DNA of 64,000 nucleotides from Mesorhizobium sp. M2A.F.Ca.ET.046.03.2.1 (GCF_003952425.1 NZ_CP034449.1:124001-188000); one strand, 5' to 3'; numbered from the stretch's first letter, positions 47,170-55,920 are shown. Translations and numbers: made by a program. The notes: generated from the letters alone by a model not told the origin.

Positions 47170-49251
47170 ATGAACATCGCCGCTCGTGATTCGTCCTTCG
47201 AGACGCCCGCTTATCTTGCCCGGCTGAATGATGAGCAGCGGCTGGCGGTGGTGCATGGCGACGGCAAGGTGGCGGCGCCGCTGCTGGTGATTGCGGGCGC
47301 CGGCTCCGGCAAGACCAACACGCTGGCGCATCGCGTCGCCCATCTCATCGTCAAGGGCGCCGATCCGCGCCGCATCCTGCTGATGACCTTCTCCCGTCGT
47401 GCCGCGGCCGAGATGGCCAAGCGGGTCGAGCGCATTGCCGGCGAGGTGCTGGGGCGCGACGCGGCGATCATCGGCGACGCGCTGGCCTGGGCCGGCACTT
47501 TCCACGGCATCGGCGCCAGGCTGCTGCGCGACTATGCCGAGCAGATCGGCCTCGACCCGGCCTTCACCATCCATGACCGCGAGGATTCGGCCGACCTGAT
47601 GAACCTTGCACGGCATGAGCTGGGATTCTCGAAAACCGAAAGCCGCTTTCCGACCAAAGGCACCTGCCTGCAGATCTATTCGCGGGCGGTGAACGCGCAG
47701 GCGCCACTGGACGAGGTGCTCGGCTCCGCCTTCCCCTGGTGCGCGGCATGGGCGGAGCAACTGAAGGAGCTTTTCGCGGCGTATGTCGAGGCCAAGCAGG
47801 CGCAGAACGTGCTCGATTACGACGACCTGCTGCTCTACTGGGCGCAGATGGCGGCCGAGCCGGAAATCGCCGCTCATCTCGGTTCCCGCTTCGACCACGT
47901 GCTGGTCGACGAGTACCAGGACACCAACCGGCTGCAGGCTTCGATCCTCCTGGCGCTGAAACCGGACGGCGCCGGCCTGACGGTGGTGGGCGATGACGCG
48001 CAGTCGATCTATTCCTTCCGCGCCGCGGAAGTGCGCAACATCCTCGATTTCCCGAAACAATTCGCGAAGCCCGCCGAGATCGTCATGCTGGAGCGCAACT
48101 ACCGCTCGACCGAGACGATCCTGGCAGCCGCCAACAGGGTGATCGGCGAGGCCAGCGAACGCTTCACCAAGAATCTGTGGACCGAGCGCCGTTCCTCGCA
48201 CAGGCCGCAGCTGGTCAGCGTACGCGACGAGGCCGAGCAGGCGAATTATGTCTGCCAGGCGATCCTGGCCGAACGCGAGGCCGGCACGGCGCTGAAGGCG
48301 CAGGCGGTGCTGTTTCGCACCTCGAGCCACAGCGGGCCGCTGGAGGTGGAGCTGACGCGTCGCAACATCCCCTTCGTCAAGTTCGGCGGCTTGAAATTCC
48401 TCGACGCCGCGCATGTCAAGGACATGCTGGCGATGCTGCGCTTCGCCGAGAACCCACGCGACCGCGTCGCCGGTTTCCGCGTGCTGCAGCTGATGCCGGG
48501 CATCGGGCCGTCCGCCGCCTCGCAGATCGTGGATGCCATGGCGACGTCGCTCGACGAGACGCTCGGCCTTGCCCGCTTCCGGCCGCCGCAGCGCGCCGCG
48601 CAGGATTGGCCGGTGTTCCTCGACATCTATAGCGGCCTACGCGCCGGCGCCAAATGGCCGGCCGACCTCGAACGGATCAGGCTCTGGTACGAACCGCATA
48701 TGGAGCGCATCCATGAGGATGCGATCACGCGCCGGGCCGATCTCATCCAGCTCGAGCAGATCGCCTCGACCTATCCGTCGCGCGAACGCTTCCTGACCGA
48801 GCTGACGCTCGATCCGCCCGACGCCACCAGCGACCAGGCCGGGGCGCCGCATCGCGACGAGGATTACCTCATCCTGTCGACCATCCATTCGGCCAAGGGC
48901 CAGGAATGGAAGAACGTCTTCGTGCTGAACACGGTCGATGGCTGCATCCCGGCCGATCTCGGGGTCGGCACCAAGGAGGACATCGAGGAGGAACGCCGGC
49001 TGCTCTATGTGGCGATGACCAGGGCCAAGGACAGTTTGCATCTGGTGGTGCCGCAGCGCTTTTATCCGCACAACCAAGCTGCGCGCGGCGACCGCCATGT
49101 CTATGCCTCGCGCACCCGCTTCATCCCGGCCTCGATGCTTCCGGCATTCGAGCAGTCGTCCTGGGCGAGTGCGGCGCTCAAGGACGACCCGCGCCAGCGG
49201 CCAGGCGTCAAGGTCGACCTTGGCGCCCGCATGCGCGGCATATGGAAATAG
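47170..49251 (+). CDS. UvrD/PcrA-like ATP-dependent DNA helicase
   Basis: This 693-residue superfamily 1 helicase has the motifs in order: motif I VIAGAGSGKTNTLAHRVAHL, motif Ia ILLMTFSRRAAAEMAKRV, motif II HVLVDEYQDTNRLQ, motif III VVGDDAQSIYSFRAAEV, motif IV MLERNYRSTETIL, motif V ILSTIHSAKGQEW, and motif VI LLYVAMTRAKDSLHL. UvrD-type enzymes unwind 3'-5' in repair and replication. The length is near that of PcrA/UvrD (about 720). The ATG at 47170 is the first in frame and follows TGATGGGCG. It may be a second UvrD besides the main chromosomal copy. Confidence 0.92.
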   Translation: MNIAARDSSFETPAYLARLNDEQRLAVVHGDGKVAAPLLVIAGAGSGKTNTLAHRVAHLIVKGADPRRILLMTFSRRAAAEMAKRVERIAGEVLGRDAAIIGDALAWAGTFHGIGARLLRDYAEQIGLDPAFTIHDREDSADLMNLARHELGFSKTESRFPTKGTCLQIYSRAVNAQAPLDEVLGSAFPWCAAWAEQLKELFAAYVEAKQAQNVLDYDDLLLYWAQMAAEPEIAAHLGSRFDHVLVDEYQDTNRLQASILLALKPDGAGLTVVGDDAQSIYSFRAAEVRNILDFPKQFAKPAEIVMLERNYRSTETILAAANRVIGEASERFTKNLWTERRSSHRPQLVSVRDEAEQANYVCQAILAEREAGTALKAQAVLFRTSSHSGPLEVELTRRNIPFVKFGGLKFLDAAHVKDMLAMLRFAENPRDRVAGFRVLQLMPGIGPSAASQIVDAMATSLDETLGLARFRPPQRAAQDWPVFLDIYSGLRAGAKWPADLERIRLWYEPHMERIHEDAITRRADLIQLEQIASTYPSRERFLTELTLDPPDATSDQAGAPHRDEDYLILSTIHSAKGQEWKNVFVLNTVDGCIPADLGVGTKEDIEEERRLLYVAMTRAKDSLHLVVPQRFYPHNQAARGDRHVYASRTRFIPASMLPAFEQSSWASAALKDDPRQRPGVKVDLGARMRGIWK

Positions 49252-49403
49252 GCCGCCTGCCCCCTCCTGCCGATTCACGCGACGGATCAGGTCCAAGACG
49301 GAAAAATCGGCGTGCGCGGAACCTCACGCCGCAAGCCGCGTTGTGTGGCGTCCCTTCCCAGACCGGAGGCCCGCCGCCTCCGCAGCCAACAGACGAGGTC
49401 TCA

Positions 49404-49706
49404 ATGTACGACAGGATGTTCTTCACCCCGGTCGCCCTCAGCGTCGGCGCCGGCCATAAGCGCATGATCGCCTCGCTGTCCGCCATGCATGAATTCCTGA
49501 CCGAGTTTCCGCCATCGCGGCGGCGGCTGAGCTACGGCGCCGCGGTAAAGGCCTGCGAGGCGGCACGGGCCCGAGAAATCTCGGCCGAGGCCGCGCGCGA
49601 TGCGCTGATCACCTTCGCGGTGACCGCCGGCATCCTGTGGCCGTCGGACCAGCCGATCGTTTCGGTGAAGCCGGTCGCGCGCGGCTATGGCGGTTTTGCC
49701 GCCTGA
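49404..49706 (+). CDS. DUF982 family protein
   Basis: This 100-residue protein is the third DUF982 member in the window. It has MYDRMFFTPVALSVGAGHKR, then FLTEFPPSRRRLSYGAAVKA and ARAREISAEAARDALITFAV; the family Trp is replaced by Phe-Pro at that position. The C-terminus extends as WPSDQPIVSVKPVARGYGGF. The ATG at 49404 is the first sensible start, 150 bases after the helicase stop. Function unknown. Confidence 0.8.
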   Translation: MYDRMFFTPVALSVGAGHKRMIASLSAMHEFLTEFPPSRRRLSYGAAVKACEAARAREISAEAARDALITFAVTAGILWPSDQPIVSVKPVARGYGGFAA

Positions 49707-49785
49707 TTTACGGCGATCTTCTCAGGCCCACCGCCTATGAACTGCCCCCGGCTCAGTTCACCTGACGAGAGGCTTTTCCTTGCCG

Positions 49786-50633
49786 TTATTCGGGCTTGCC
49801 GGCGGCCGAGGCTTCGGCGATCGCGGCCGGTTCGGCCGCTGCGACGAAAGGATAGAGGAGCTGCCGGTGGTAGAGCTGCGGCACAGGCTCGTCGACACCA
49901 TATTTTTCTGGCATCCGCGGCGGCATGAACAAAGTGCCGCCGATCAGGTCGAGAAAGGGCAATTGGCCGGCGAAGTTCTTGTCATAGGCGTCGCGTTCGT
50001 TGGCGTGGTGCCAGTGATGGAACTGCGGCGAGGCAATCAGCCATTTCAGCGGCCCGAATTTGATGCGCGTATTGGAGTGGATGAACACCGACTGCCACTG
50101 GTAGATCAAGCACGTAGATGAGAACCGCCTCGGCGGAAAAACCCAGCGCGAACAGCGGCAAGAACGAAGCCGACTTGGTCAGGATCTGGTCCACCGGCTG
50201 CACGCGGTGCGCGGCCAGCCGGTCCATCTCCTCGATCGAGTGGTGGATGGCGTGGAGGCGCCACAGGAACGGCACCGCGTGAAAGGCGCGATGGGCGAGG
50301 TAGAAGCCGATGTCGGCGATGAGCAGAGCCTCGATCGCCTGCAGCCACACAGGCTGCGACTGGACGGCGGCGGTGAGCGCCTCGGGAACAAAACGCTGCG
50401 CCAGCAGCATCGCCGCGCCAACCACCAATACTATGCCGGCCTTGATGACAATGCCGTTGAAGAGCAGGTAGAAAACGTCGTTCAGCCAATGCCGGCGCGT
50501 CGCCGACTGCTCGCCATGCAGCGGCAGGAGCTGCTCCAGCGGGATGAAGATGAGGGGCGATGATCAGCACCGCCTTGAAGTCGATGAGATCGAATACGGT
50601 CGCTCGCGGATCGGCTGAGGTCAGCCGCCGACA
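49786..50633 (-). pseudogene. Sterol desaturase/fatty acid hydroxylase family, multiple frameshifts
   Basis: On the minus strand three frames together read as one fatty-acid-hydroxylase family protein. DLIDFKAVLIIAP comes first, then after a shift near 50555 LIFIPLEQLLPLHGEQ through LVVGAAMLLAQRFV, HRAFHAVPFLWRLHAIHHSI (first two His boxes) and SAEAVLIYVL. After a second shift near 50105 IYQWQSVFIHSNTR and ASPQFHHWHHANERDA (third His box) follow, ending in PFLDLIGGTLFMPPRMPEKY. The His boxes are intact, but no start codon is in frame at the 5' end. At least two indels make a functional diiron hydroxylase unlikely. Confidence 0.82.
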
Positions 50634-50680
50634 CTAGCCGCCAAAGGATGAACGGACCGTTGATGGTGCTAAGGGACGCC

Positions 50681-50795
50681 TAAAGCGCGTCGCGATCTTT
50701 CAGATTCGCTCCATGCGCTTTAGGTTTTTGATTTTACGCATGTCTTTATCTCTTTATCCCGAAACCGTTTCCCACTTTCGGGAGACATGCTTTAG
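50681..50795. repeat. Palindromic intergenic repeat, family C (long copy)
   Basis: TAAAGCGCGTCGCGATCTTT and TTCGCTCCATGCGCTTTAGG form a first hairpin. CGCATGTCTTTATCTC, CCCGAAACCGTTTCCCACTT and TCGGGAGACATGCTTTAG form the second. The last bases include the TAA stop of the diguanylate cyclase gene on the minus strand (50792-50794). Confidence 0.9.
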
Positions 50796-51577
50796 TGCAT
50801 GGTGCCGCCGGCATTGCCAGCCGTCCCGCTGCGCCGGCTCTCGAAGCTCACCTGGTCGCGGCCGTTGGACTTGGCCTTGTAGAGATGGCGGTCGGCGACC
50901 TGGAAAACGTCGTGGTAGGTGGTCGGGCCGCTGAAGGCGATGCCGCCGATGCTCACGGAAAGCGGCCAGGGCCGCCCGTCGGGGGCAAATTCGGCCTCGC
51001 GAATGCGGCGCCTGATGGATTCGGCGACCAGGAAGGAGCGTGTGGCATCGGCGCCGGGCAGGAAGACCGCGAATTCTTCGCCGCCGATGCGTCCGACGAT
51101 GTCGGCGCCATGCAGTTGCCCCTTGATCGTCGCGGCGATCAACCTCAGCGCCTGGTCGCCGCAGTCGTGGCCCAGGCGGTCATTGATCGACTTGAAATGG
51201 TCGGCATCGACGATCAGCAGCGCGCCGGCGTCGGCGACCGTCTGGTCGCGGGCCTGGTCGAGATAGGCCTCGACCAGCATCGAGAAGGCGCCGCGGTTGA
51301 AGACCGCGGTCAAGCTGTCGGTCGCGGCGATGACGCTGAGCTCCTTTTGCGTGATCGCCAGCTGGCGCATCTTCCACATCAGGAAGAACAGAAAGGAGCC
51401 GCCGAGGACAAGCGGCAGGAAAAGATCCGTGAGTTTCGCCCACAGCAGCGCCTGCGGCGACAGCGAGGGAAAATTGAAGGAATCGACGAAGAAGGCGACG
51501 GCAATGAAAAAGGCTGTGCCGGCGGCGGTGACCACCACGACCCTGCCCCAGCTTGTCGGGGACAAATCGATGCGCAT
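50792..51577 (-). CDS. Diguanylate cyclase (GGDEF) with N-terminal membrane domain
   Basis: This 261-residue protein has two N-terminal membrane helices (VVVVTAAGTAFFIAVAFFVD; LFLPLVLGGSFLFFLMW) and a C-terminal GGDEF domain. The catalytic motif is RIGGEEFAVFLPG and metal/GTP-binding residues lie in LLIVDADHFKSINDRLGHDC. The I-site RxxD four residues before GGEEF is not evident, so product inhibition may be absent. It should make cyclic di-GMP at the inner membrane. The stop codon (TAA, 50792-50794) is supplied by the end of a family C repeat. Confidence 0.92.
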   Translation of the reverse strand: MRIDLSPTSWGRVVVVTAAGTAFFIAVAFFVDSFNFPSLSPQALLWAKLTDLFLPLVLGGSFLFFLMWKMRQLAITQKELSVIAATDSLTAVFNRGAFSMLVEAYLDQARDQTVADAGALLIVDADHFKSINDRLGHDCGDQALRLIAATIKGQLHGADIVGRIGGEEFAVFLPGADATRSFLVAESIRRRIREAEFAPDGRPWPLSVSIGGIAFSGPTTYHDVFQVADRHLYKAKSNGRDQVSFESRRSGTAGNAGGTMH

Positions 51578-51849
51578 GCCGTTGCTCCCACTGCTACCGG
51601 CTTATTGTGGAGCGCGAGCGCAAAGGAAGTCCTAACATATTAGCTTCAATGCAAGTGTGGTTAACAGGCCGTCGGAACCGCCCTTGGCGGCAGGCAAGCA
51701 GAAAGCCCGCCGCCAAAAGCAGCAGGCTTCCCGACTGGCCGGAGGTTCTCGTCAACGCACCGCCAGCAATGGCGGCGATGCGGTAGGAGATGCCGCAGAG
51801 CCCTCACGGCCGGTCCGGCACTCCCGACCGGGCTGTCTTGCAGCATATG

Positions 51850-52413
51850 TCAGCGACGCGAAATCATCAGGCAGAGCGCCCTCAGATCGGCATCATAGGT
51901 TCCTTCGCTGGAAAGCACGTCGGCGCTGCGCTTCTTCATGCGCGCAAGTTGGGTACCCGACATCTGCGCAACAGCGGCCGAAGGCTTGGTGGTGACCGAA
52001 GTGCCGGGGGTGCCCGGAACTCCTGGAGTGCCCGGTATGCCGACACCGACACCGGCGGAAGCTCCAAGCGTCCCGATGCCGACATTGGAGCCGCTGGTGC
52101 CGATCGAGGTGGTGGCTCCGGTATCGGTCCCGCCCAGGGACACCGCCGCATCCGCCGCCTGGCCGCCGCCAAGCGAAACGCCAGCGTTGGCGCCGTTGGT
52201 GCCGCCGATGGAGGCCGTGCTGCTTCCCCCAAAGGAGGCATCCGCATTGGCACCGCTCGCGCCGCCGACGTTAGCGCTGGCGCCATTACCACCGACGGAC
52301 ACGCCGCCGACACCACCCAATCCAAGACTTGCGGCATGGCCCGGAACCGCCAAAATAGCGATGACCGCGCCGCAAGTAAGGACTTTATGCAATTCCCGAA
52401 TGATACTTGGCAT
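51850..52413 (-). CDS. Gly-rich repetitive exported protein
   Basis: This 187-residue protein has a signal peptide (LTCGAVIAILAVPGHAA) and a mature part dominated by Gly/Ala/Ser/Thr repeats: GGVGGVSVGGNGASANVGG, GGSSTASIGGTNGANAGVSL and GGTDTGATTSIGTSGSNVG. A short collagen-like segment GIPGTPGVPGTPG follows. The C-terminal 45 residues (MSGTQLARMKKRSADVLSSE and on) are ordered and charged. A function in the cell surface or matrix is plausible. The upstream region (52440-52640) is strikingly AT-rich. It lies downstream of, but distant from, the diguanylate cyclase on the same strand. Confidence 0.72.
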   Translation of the reverse strand: MPSIIRELHKVLTCGAVIAILAVPGHAASLGLGGVGGVSVGGNGASANVGGASGANADASFGGSSTASIGGTNGANAGVSLGGGQAADAAVSLGGTDTGATTSIGTSGSNVGIGTLGASAGVGVGIPGTPGVPGTPGTSVTTKPSAAVAQMSGTQLARMKKRSADVLSSEGTYDADLRALCLMISRR

Positions 52414-52439
52414 GACACTCTCCTCTTAGACGGAATATG

Positions 52440-52640
52440 CTGCACTGCATCATACAGGCACCGCGTTCTTTGACTGACGCCGTGGGCATACATATCTACG
52501 CCGAAATTCACGCCTCAGTTTCGTACCGTATTTGCAGTAATACTTTTTTGTTCTTGTTGCTATATCGAATTGTTAAATAAATTTTCGACTTTTCTTCGAA
52601 ATTTAAATTGTAAAGCAAACAAAAAACACTTCCCGCAGCA
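52440..52640. other. AT-rich intergenic segment
   Basis: This stretch of about 200 bases is far richer in A and T than the rest of the window (for example TTGTTAAATAAATTTTCGAC and GAAATTTAAATTGTAAAGCA). It contains no supported gene and lies upstream of the Gly-rich exported-protein gene. It could be a promoter that binds MucR-type AT-hook-like proteins, or a mark of foreign DNA. Confidence 0.6.
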
Positions 52641-52695
52641 AGCGCCATTCGCAACGAACCGCAGCAGAAACGTGCGGGTTCCCGGAGCTTATGCT

Positions 52696-53211
52696 TCAGG
52701 CATAGGCGCGGCCTTCCTCGGAGCGCTGGAACAGCGCCAGATCGAGCGGCACCGAAGGGCGGCCGAGCACGGTCAGCACCATGTGCGCCTGGCCGCGATG
52801 ATGGGTCTGGTGGTTGAAGAAATGGCTGAGCGCGGGTGCCACGCGTTGCGAGACAGTTCGCATATCGGAGAGGGTCATATAGGAGAAGCGGCCGGCGAGC
52901 GCCTTTTCGCTCATGCCGCCGACCCAGTTGATGATCCGCTTGTCCTCCGCCTCGCGCGCGCTGTGCAAGGGTGGCAGCGCCTTGTAAAGAATGGCGTCAA
53001 GGGAAGACGGTGCCTGTCCCTCGCCGGTGAAACGCTTCATCCAGATACGATCGGCAGTCAGGATATGGTTGAGCGTTCCCATCATCGAGCCGAAGAAGGC
53101 GCCGGTGTCGCGGTTGAATTCCTCGTCGCTGAGGTGTGCCGCGGCATCGTAGAGACGCTGGTTGGCCCATTGATTATAGGCCGCAAACATCATGAAATGC
53201 TGTTTCATCAT
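52696..53211 (-). CDS. DinB-family protein
   Basis: This 171-residue four-helix bundle protein of the DinB/YfiT superfamily has MMFAAYNQWANQRLYDAAAH, then SMMGTLNHILTADRIWMKRF and VAPALSHFFNHQTHHRGQAH. The three metal-binding His residues are recognisable in NHILTAD and HQTHHRGQAH. DinB relatives are thiol-transferases or damage-induced proteins; the role here is unknown. Two adjacent ATG codons (53211, 53208) are available. It is divergent from the GST gene with a 55-base gap, so promoters may overlap. Confidence 0.88.
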   Translation of the reverse strand: MMKQHFMMFAAYNQWANQRLYDAAAHLSDEEFNRDTGAFFGSMMGTLNHILTADRIWMKRFTGEGQAPSSLDAILYKALPPLHSAREAEDKRIINWVGGMSEKALAGRFSYMTLSDMRTVSQRVAPALSHFFNHQTHHRGQAHMVLTVLGRPSVPLDLALFQRSEEGRAYA

Positions 53212-53266
53212 CCACCGGTTCGCCACGAATCCTGGCTCTACGTAACCCGCAGCAACGGACCCGCCA

Positions 53267-53959
53267 ATGACCATTCTGCTTTACGACCTCGTCGGCCATG
53301 ATGTCGGCCGCCCGTTCAGCCCGCATTGCTGGAAGACCAAGATGGCGCTGGCTCATAAGGGGCTCGCCGTCACCAAGGTGCCGACGCGCTTCCTCGAGGT
53401 GCCGGAAGTCGAGAGCGGCGCGTCGAAGACGGTGCCGGTGATCCGTGACGGCGAGCGCGTGGTGGCCGATTCCTTCGCCATCGCGCTCTATCTCGACGAA
53501 GCCTATCCGGATCGGCCGACGCTATTCGGCGGCGATGGCGGCAAGGCGATGGCGCGCTTCATCGAGCGCTGGTCGCAGTTCACCATCCATCCCTACGTCG
53601 CGACGGTGGCGCTGACCGATCTGCATGACATGCAAGACGAGCCCAACGCCGCCTATTTCCGCGAAAGCCGCGAGCAGCGGTACGGCAAGCGGCTGGAAGA
53701 GGTCGTGGCGAACCGCGATGCCGGGCTCGCGGCCTTCCGCGCCGCGCTGGAGCCGCTGCGCTCGACGCTCACCTACCAGCCCTTCATCGGCGGCGAGGCG
53801 CCGCTGTTTGCCGATTACATCGTGTTCGGCGCGCTGCAATGGGGACGCATCGCCTCGCCTTTCCAGTTGCTCGACGACGGCGACAGCATCGCCCGCTGGT
53901 TCGAGCGCTGCCTCGACCTGCATGGCGGTATCGGACGGCAGGTCGCGGCGGCGGCGTGA
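53267..53959 (+). CDS. Glutathione S-transferase family protein, LigE-like
   Basis: This 230-residue protein starts MTILLYDLVGHDVGRPFSPH and has the thioredoxin-fold GST N-terminal domain with the substrate-type motif HCWKTKMALAHKGLAVTKVP. This resembles the beta-etherase LigE group rather than classical GSTs. The cis-Pro appears in KTVPVIRDGERVVADSFAIA, followed by LYLDEAYPDRP. The all-helical C-terminal domain begins near residue 95. LigE enzymes cleave beta-aryl ethers with glutathione, but the substrate here is not known. The DUF1905 gene follows at its stop codon. Confidence 0.87.
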   Translation: MTILLYDLVGHDVGRPFSPHCWKTKMALAHKGLAVTKVPTRFLEVPEVESGASKTVPVIRDGERVVADSFAIALYLDEAYPDRPTLFGGDGGKAMARFIERWSQFTIHPYVATVALTDLHDMQDEPNAAYFRESREQRYGKRLEEVVANRDAGLAAFRAALEPLRSTLTYQPFIGGEAPLFADYIVFGALQWGRIASPFQLLDDGDSIARWFERCLDLHGGIGRQVAAAA

Positions 53960-53976
53960 CGGCCGTCGGAATTGCC

Positions 53977-54273
53977 ATGCTGCGTTATGAGATGCAGGGC
54001 GGGATCTGGGTCTACCCCGGCAAGGGCGGCTGGCATTTCATCACGCTGCCAACGGATGTCGCGGCGCGGATCAAGGCGGCCATGGCGGGGCTGGCGCGAC
54101 CCTGGGGCTCGCTTGGTGTGACGGCTGTCATCGGCAGGACAAAATGGACTACGTCGCTTTTCCCCGACAAGGCCTCGGGCAGCCTGCTTTTGCCCGTCAA
54201 GGCGTCGGTGCGGCAAGCTGAGAGCCTGAAGGCCGGAGACGCGCCGATCGTGACCATTGAGATCGGGCTTTAA
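53977..54273 (+). CDS. DUF1905 family protein
   Basis: This 98-residue protein matches DUF1905: MLRYEMQGGIWVYPGKGGWH begins the compact beta-domain, followed by FITLPTDVAARIK, GSLGVTAVIGRTKWTTSLFP and SGSLLLPVKASVRQAESLKA. The GTG at 53956 overlaps the GST stop and is a possible start adding seven residues. The stop (TAA) overlaps that of the convergent small membrane-protein gene. DUF1905 proteins are small and widespread, and their function is unknown to me. Confidence 0.85.
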   Translation: MLRYEMQGGIWVYPGKGGWHFITLPTDVAARIKAAMAGLARPWGSLGVTAVIGRTKWTTSLFPDKASGSLLLPVKASVRQAESLKAGDAPIVTIEIGL

Positions 54274-54476
54274 TTCCGCTTGAGCGCGTCCTTGTCGATC
54301 AGCCTGACACAGATCGGATCGCCTTCACCGATGCGCGTACATTGCCATTCCGGGCCGAAGCCGAAATTGTGATCCGGCGGCGGCAGAACCAGCAGGAGGA
54401 AGGCGATCACGGCGCATATGAGCGCCATGAAGACGATACCCACGATGTCGCCGCGTCTGAGATAAGGCCAGTTCAT
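54270..54476 (-). CDS. Small membrane protein (68 aa)
   Basis: This 68-residue protein has one central hydrophobic helix ([20 protein letters not shown], then [16 protein letters not shown]) and a Cys-containing C-terminal tail ([20 protein letters not shown]). The ATG at 54476 has GGAGG just upstream. Its TAA overlaps the stop of the DUF1905 gene on the other strand. It is plausibly a real small envelope protein. Function unknown. Confidence 0.7.
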   Translation of the reverse strand: MNWPYLRRGDIVGIVFMALICAVIAFLLLVLPPPDHNFGFGPEWQCTRIGEGDPICVRLIDKDALKRN

Positions 54477-54654
54477 CGCCTCCGGCTCCGCCGCCGCGAG
54501 CGTTCCGGAGCAAGCGCCCGAAGCGCATGCAGCCGTTTCATTATCCCGCAAAGCGCCCGCCTTGACCAGAAGCCGCCTCCCCTTGGCAAGCCGCCGGGCG
54601 GCTTGTATAGAGCCCGCCACTCCAATTTCCATTCCCAAGAACAAGGACGACCCT

Positions 54655-55077
54655 ATGGCGATCGAACGCACCTTCTCCATGATCAAGCCGGACGCGACCA
54701 GGCGCAACCTGACGGGCGCCATCACCAAGATGCTCGAAGACGCCGGCCTGCGCGTCGTCGCATCGCGCCGCGTGTGGATGAGCCGCCGCGAGGCCGAAGG
54801 TTTCTACGCCGTCCACAAGGATCGCCCGTTCTTCGGCGAGCTGGTGGAATTCATGTCGTCGGCGCCCACCATCGTGCAGGTGCTGGAAGGCGAGAACGCC
54901 ATCGCCCGGAATCGCGAAGTGATGGGCGCCACCAACCCGGCTAACGCCGCAGAAGGCACCATCCGCAAGGTGCATGCGCTGTCGATCGGCGAGAACTCGG
55001 TGCACGGCTCCGACGCGCCGGAGACCGCCGCGCAGGAGATCAAGTACTGGTTCTCGGACACCGAGATCGTCGGCTGA
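54655..55077 (+). CDS. ndk: Nucleoside diphosphate kinase
   Basis: This 140-residue enzyme transfers the gamma-phosphate of ATP to NDPs through a phosphohistidine. It is near-canonical: [40 protein letters not shown], then [20 protein letters not shown], where the catalytic His lies in [10 protein letters not shown]. Length and order match Ndk. A strong terminator follows at 55104-55127, so it is probably a single transcription unit. Confidence 0.97.
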   Translation: MAIERTFSMIKPDATRRNLTGAITKMLEDAGLRVVASRRVWMSRREAEGFYAVHKDRPFFGELVEFMSSAPTIVQVLEGENAIARNREVMGATNPANAAEGTIRKVHALSIGENSVHGSDAPETAAQEIKYWFSDTEIVG

Positions 55078-55103
55078 GTCAGCTGAAACCTTCCGGGTAC
55101 AGA

Positions 55104-55127
55104 AGGCGGCCCGTCGGCCGCCTTTTT
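55104..55127 (+). terminator. Intrinsic terminator after ndk
   Basis: AGGCGGCCCGTCGGCCGCCT followed by TTTT gives a GC-rich hairpin (GGCGGC/GCCGCC) and a U-run 27 bases after the ndk stop. Confidence 0.9.
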
Positions 55128-55239
55128 AACATGGGTGAATGCGCGACCGACGCAGCACCCTATGGTGCCGGTCTGGCGATAGAAGGCTCACCGCCCCCGC
55201 GAGCTTCTGTCATGCTTCCGTCCAACAATGGAGGATGCG

Positions 55240-55446
55240 ATGATTGGCCCCCATGTTTCCAAGAGCGGCATAGCTTATCCAGACGATCTCGTCCTGCTGA
55301 AGCGCATCTATGATCAGGTCTGCGTGGAGCGAGGCATTGCCCGCGGCAGTTCCGAGGCTTCGGACCTGGCGATCGAAGCCATGGAGCTGTTTTCCGCCGG
55401 CATTTTCGACGAGGATACGATCGGCCGCCGTCTTCGCGACCGCTGA
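55240..55446 (+). CDS. Small hypothetical protein (68 aa)
   Basis: This 68-residue protein starts MIGPHVSKSGIAYPDDLVLL and continues with KRIYDQVCVERGIARGSSEA and SDLAIEAMELFSAGIFDEDT. The ATG at 55240 has GAGG five bases upstream; an ATG at 55228 overlaps that site. It is a soluble, helical protein. I have seen similar short rhizobial proteins but know no function. A family C repeat begins 11 bases beyond the stop. Confidence 0.7.
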   Translation: MIGPHVSKSGIAYPDDLVLLKRIYDQVCVERGIARGSSEASDLAIEAMELFSAGIFDEDTIGRRLRDR

Positions 55447-55457
55447 TCGAGGGTACC

Positions 55458-55560
55458 TAAAGCGCGTCGCGATCCTTCGGATTCGCTCTATGCGCTTTGG
55501 TCTTTGATTTGCGCATGTCTTTAACCCGAAACCGGTTCCCACTTTCGGGAGACATGCTTT
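55458..55560. repeat. Palindromic intergenic repeat, family C (long copy)
   Basis: The copy reads TAAAGCGCGTCGCGATCCTT, TTCGCTCTATGCGCTTTGG, GCGCATGTCTTTAACCCGAA, CCGGTTCCCACTTTCGGGAG, ACATGCTTT. It closely matches the copy at 50681-50795 with two hairpins. It ends five bases before the DUF190 stop. Confidence 0.92.
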
Positions 55561-55565
55561 GGAGC

Positions 55566-55910
55566 TCAGTCTCCGTCGCCGTAGCGGATGACCTCGACCT
55601 TCTCCCTGGTGATCAGGCAGCTCTTCTCACTCGTCAGCGCCTTGATCGCAGGGATCAGCGCATCGATTTTCTCCGGCGCGTCGACGATCTCGACGACGAT
55701 GGGCAGATCCTGCGACAGGCGCAGGATCTTGGCGGTGTGGAGCACGCTGGAGCGGCCGAAGCCCAGCGGCCCGCGCAGCACCGTGGCGCCGGCCATGCCG
55801 GTTTCGCGGGCCTTGATGACGATCGCCTCGTGCAGCGGCTTGCCGTCGGCCGCCCTGTCGTCCTCGCCGAAGAAGATCCTGAGCAGCGCGCATTGCGCGG
55901 GAAGTTCCAT
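55566..55910 (-). CDS. DUF190 family protein
   Basis: This 114-residue protein fits DUF190, small PII-like ferredoxin-fold proteins often found next to crcB. It starts MELPAQCALLRIFFGEDDRA, has GKPLHEAIVIKARETGMAGA and TVLRGPLGFGRSSVLHTAKI, and ends with LPIVVEIVDAPEKIDALIPA. The ATG at 55910 has GGGAGG upstream. It is the last gene of the fluoride unit; a family D repeat separates it from crcB. A PII-like role in regulating the channel is inference. Confidence 0.9.
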   Translation of the reverse strand: MELPAQCALLRIFFGEDDRAADGKPLHEAIVIKARETGMAGATVLRGPLGFGRSSVLHTAKILRLSQDLPIVVEIVDAPEKIDALIPAIKALTSEKSCLITREKVEVIRYGDGD

Positions 55911-55920
55911 GTTTTCCTCC

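Noticed and set aside
51661..51846. A 61-codon minus-strand frame next to the diguanylate cyclase
   Set aside because: Cys/Arg/Pro-rich composition without start signal or domain.
52570..53301. A plus-strand frame opposite DinB
   Set aside because: It is a shadow of the DinB gene, whose metal-binding His motif is clear.
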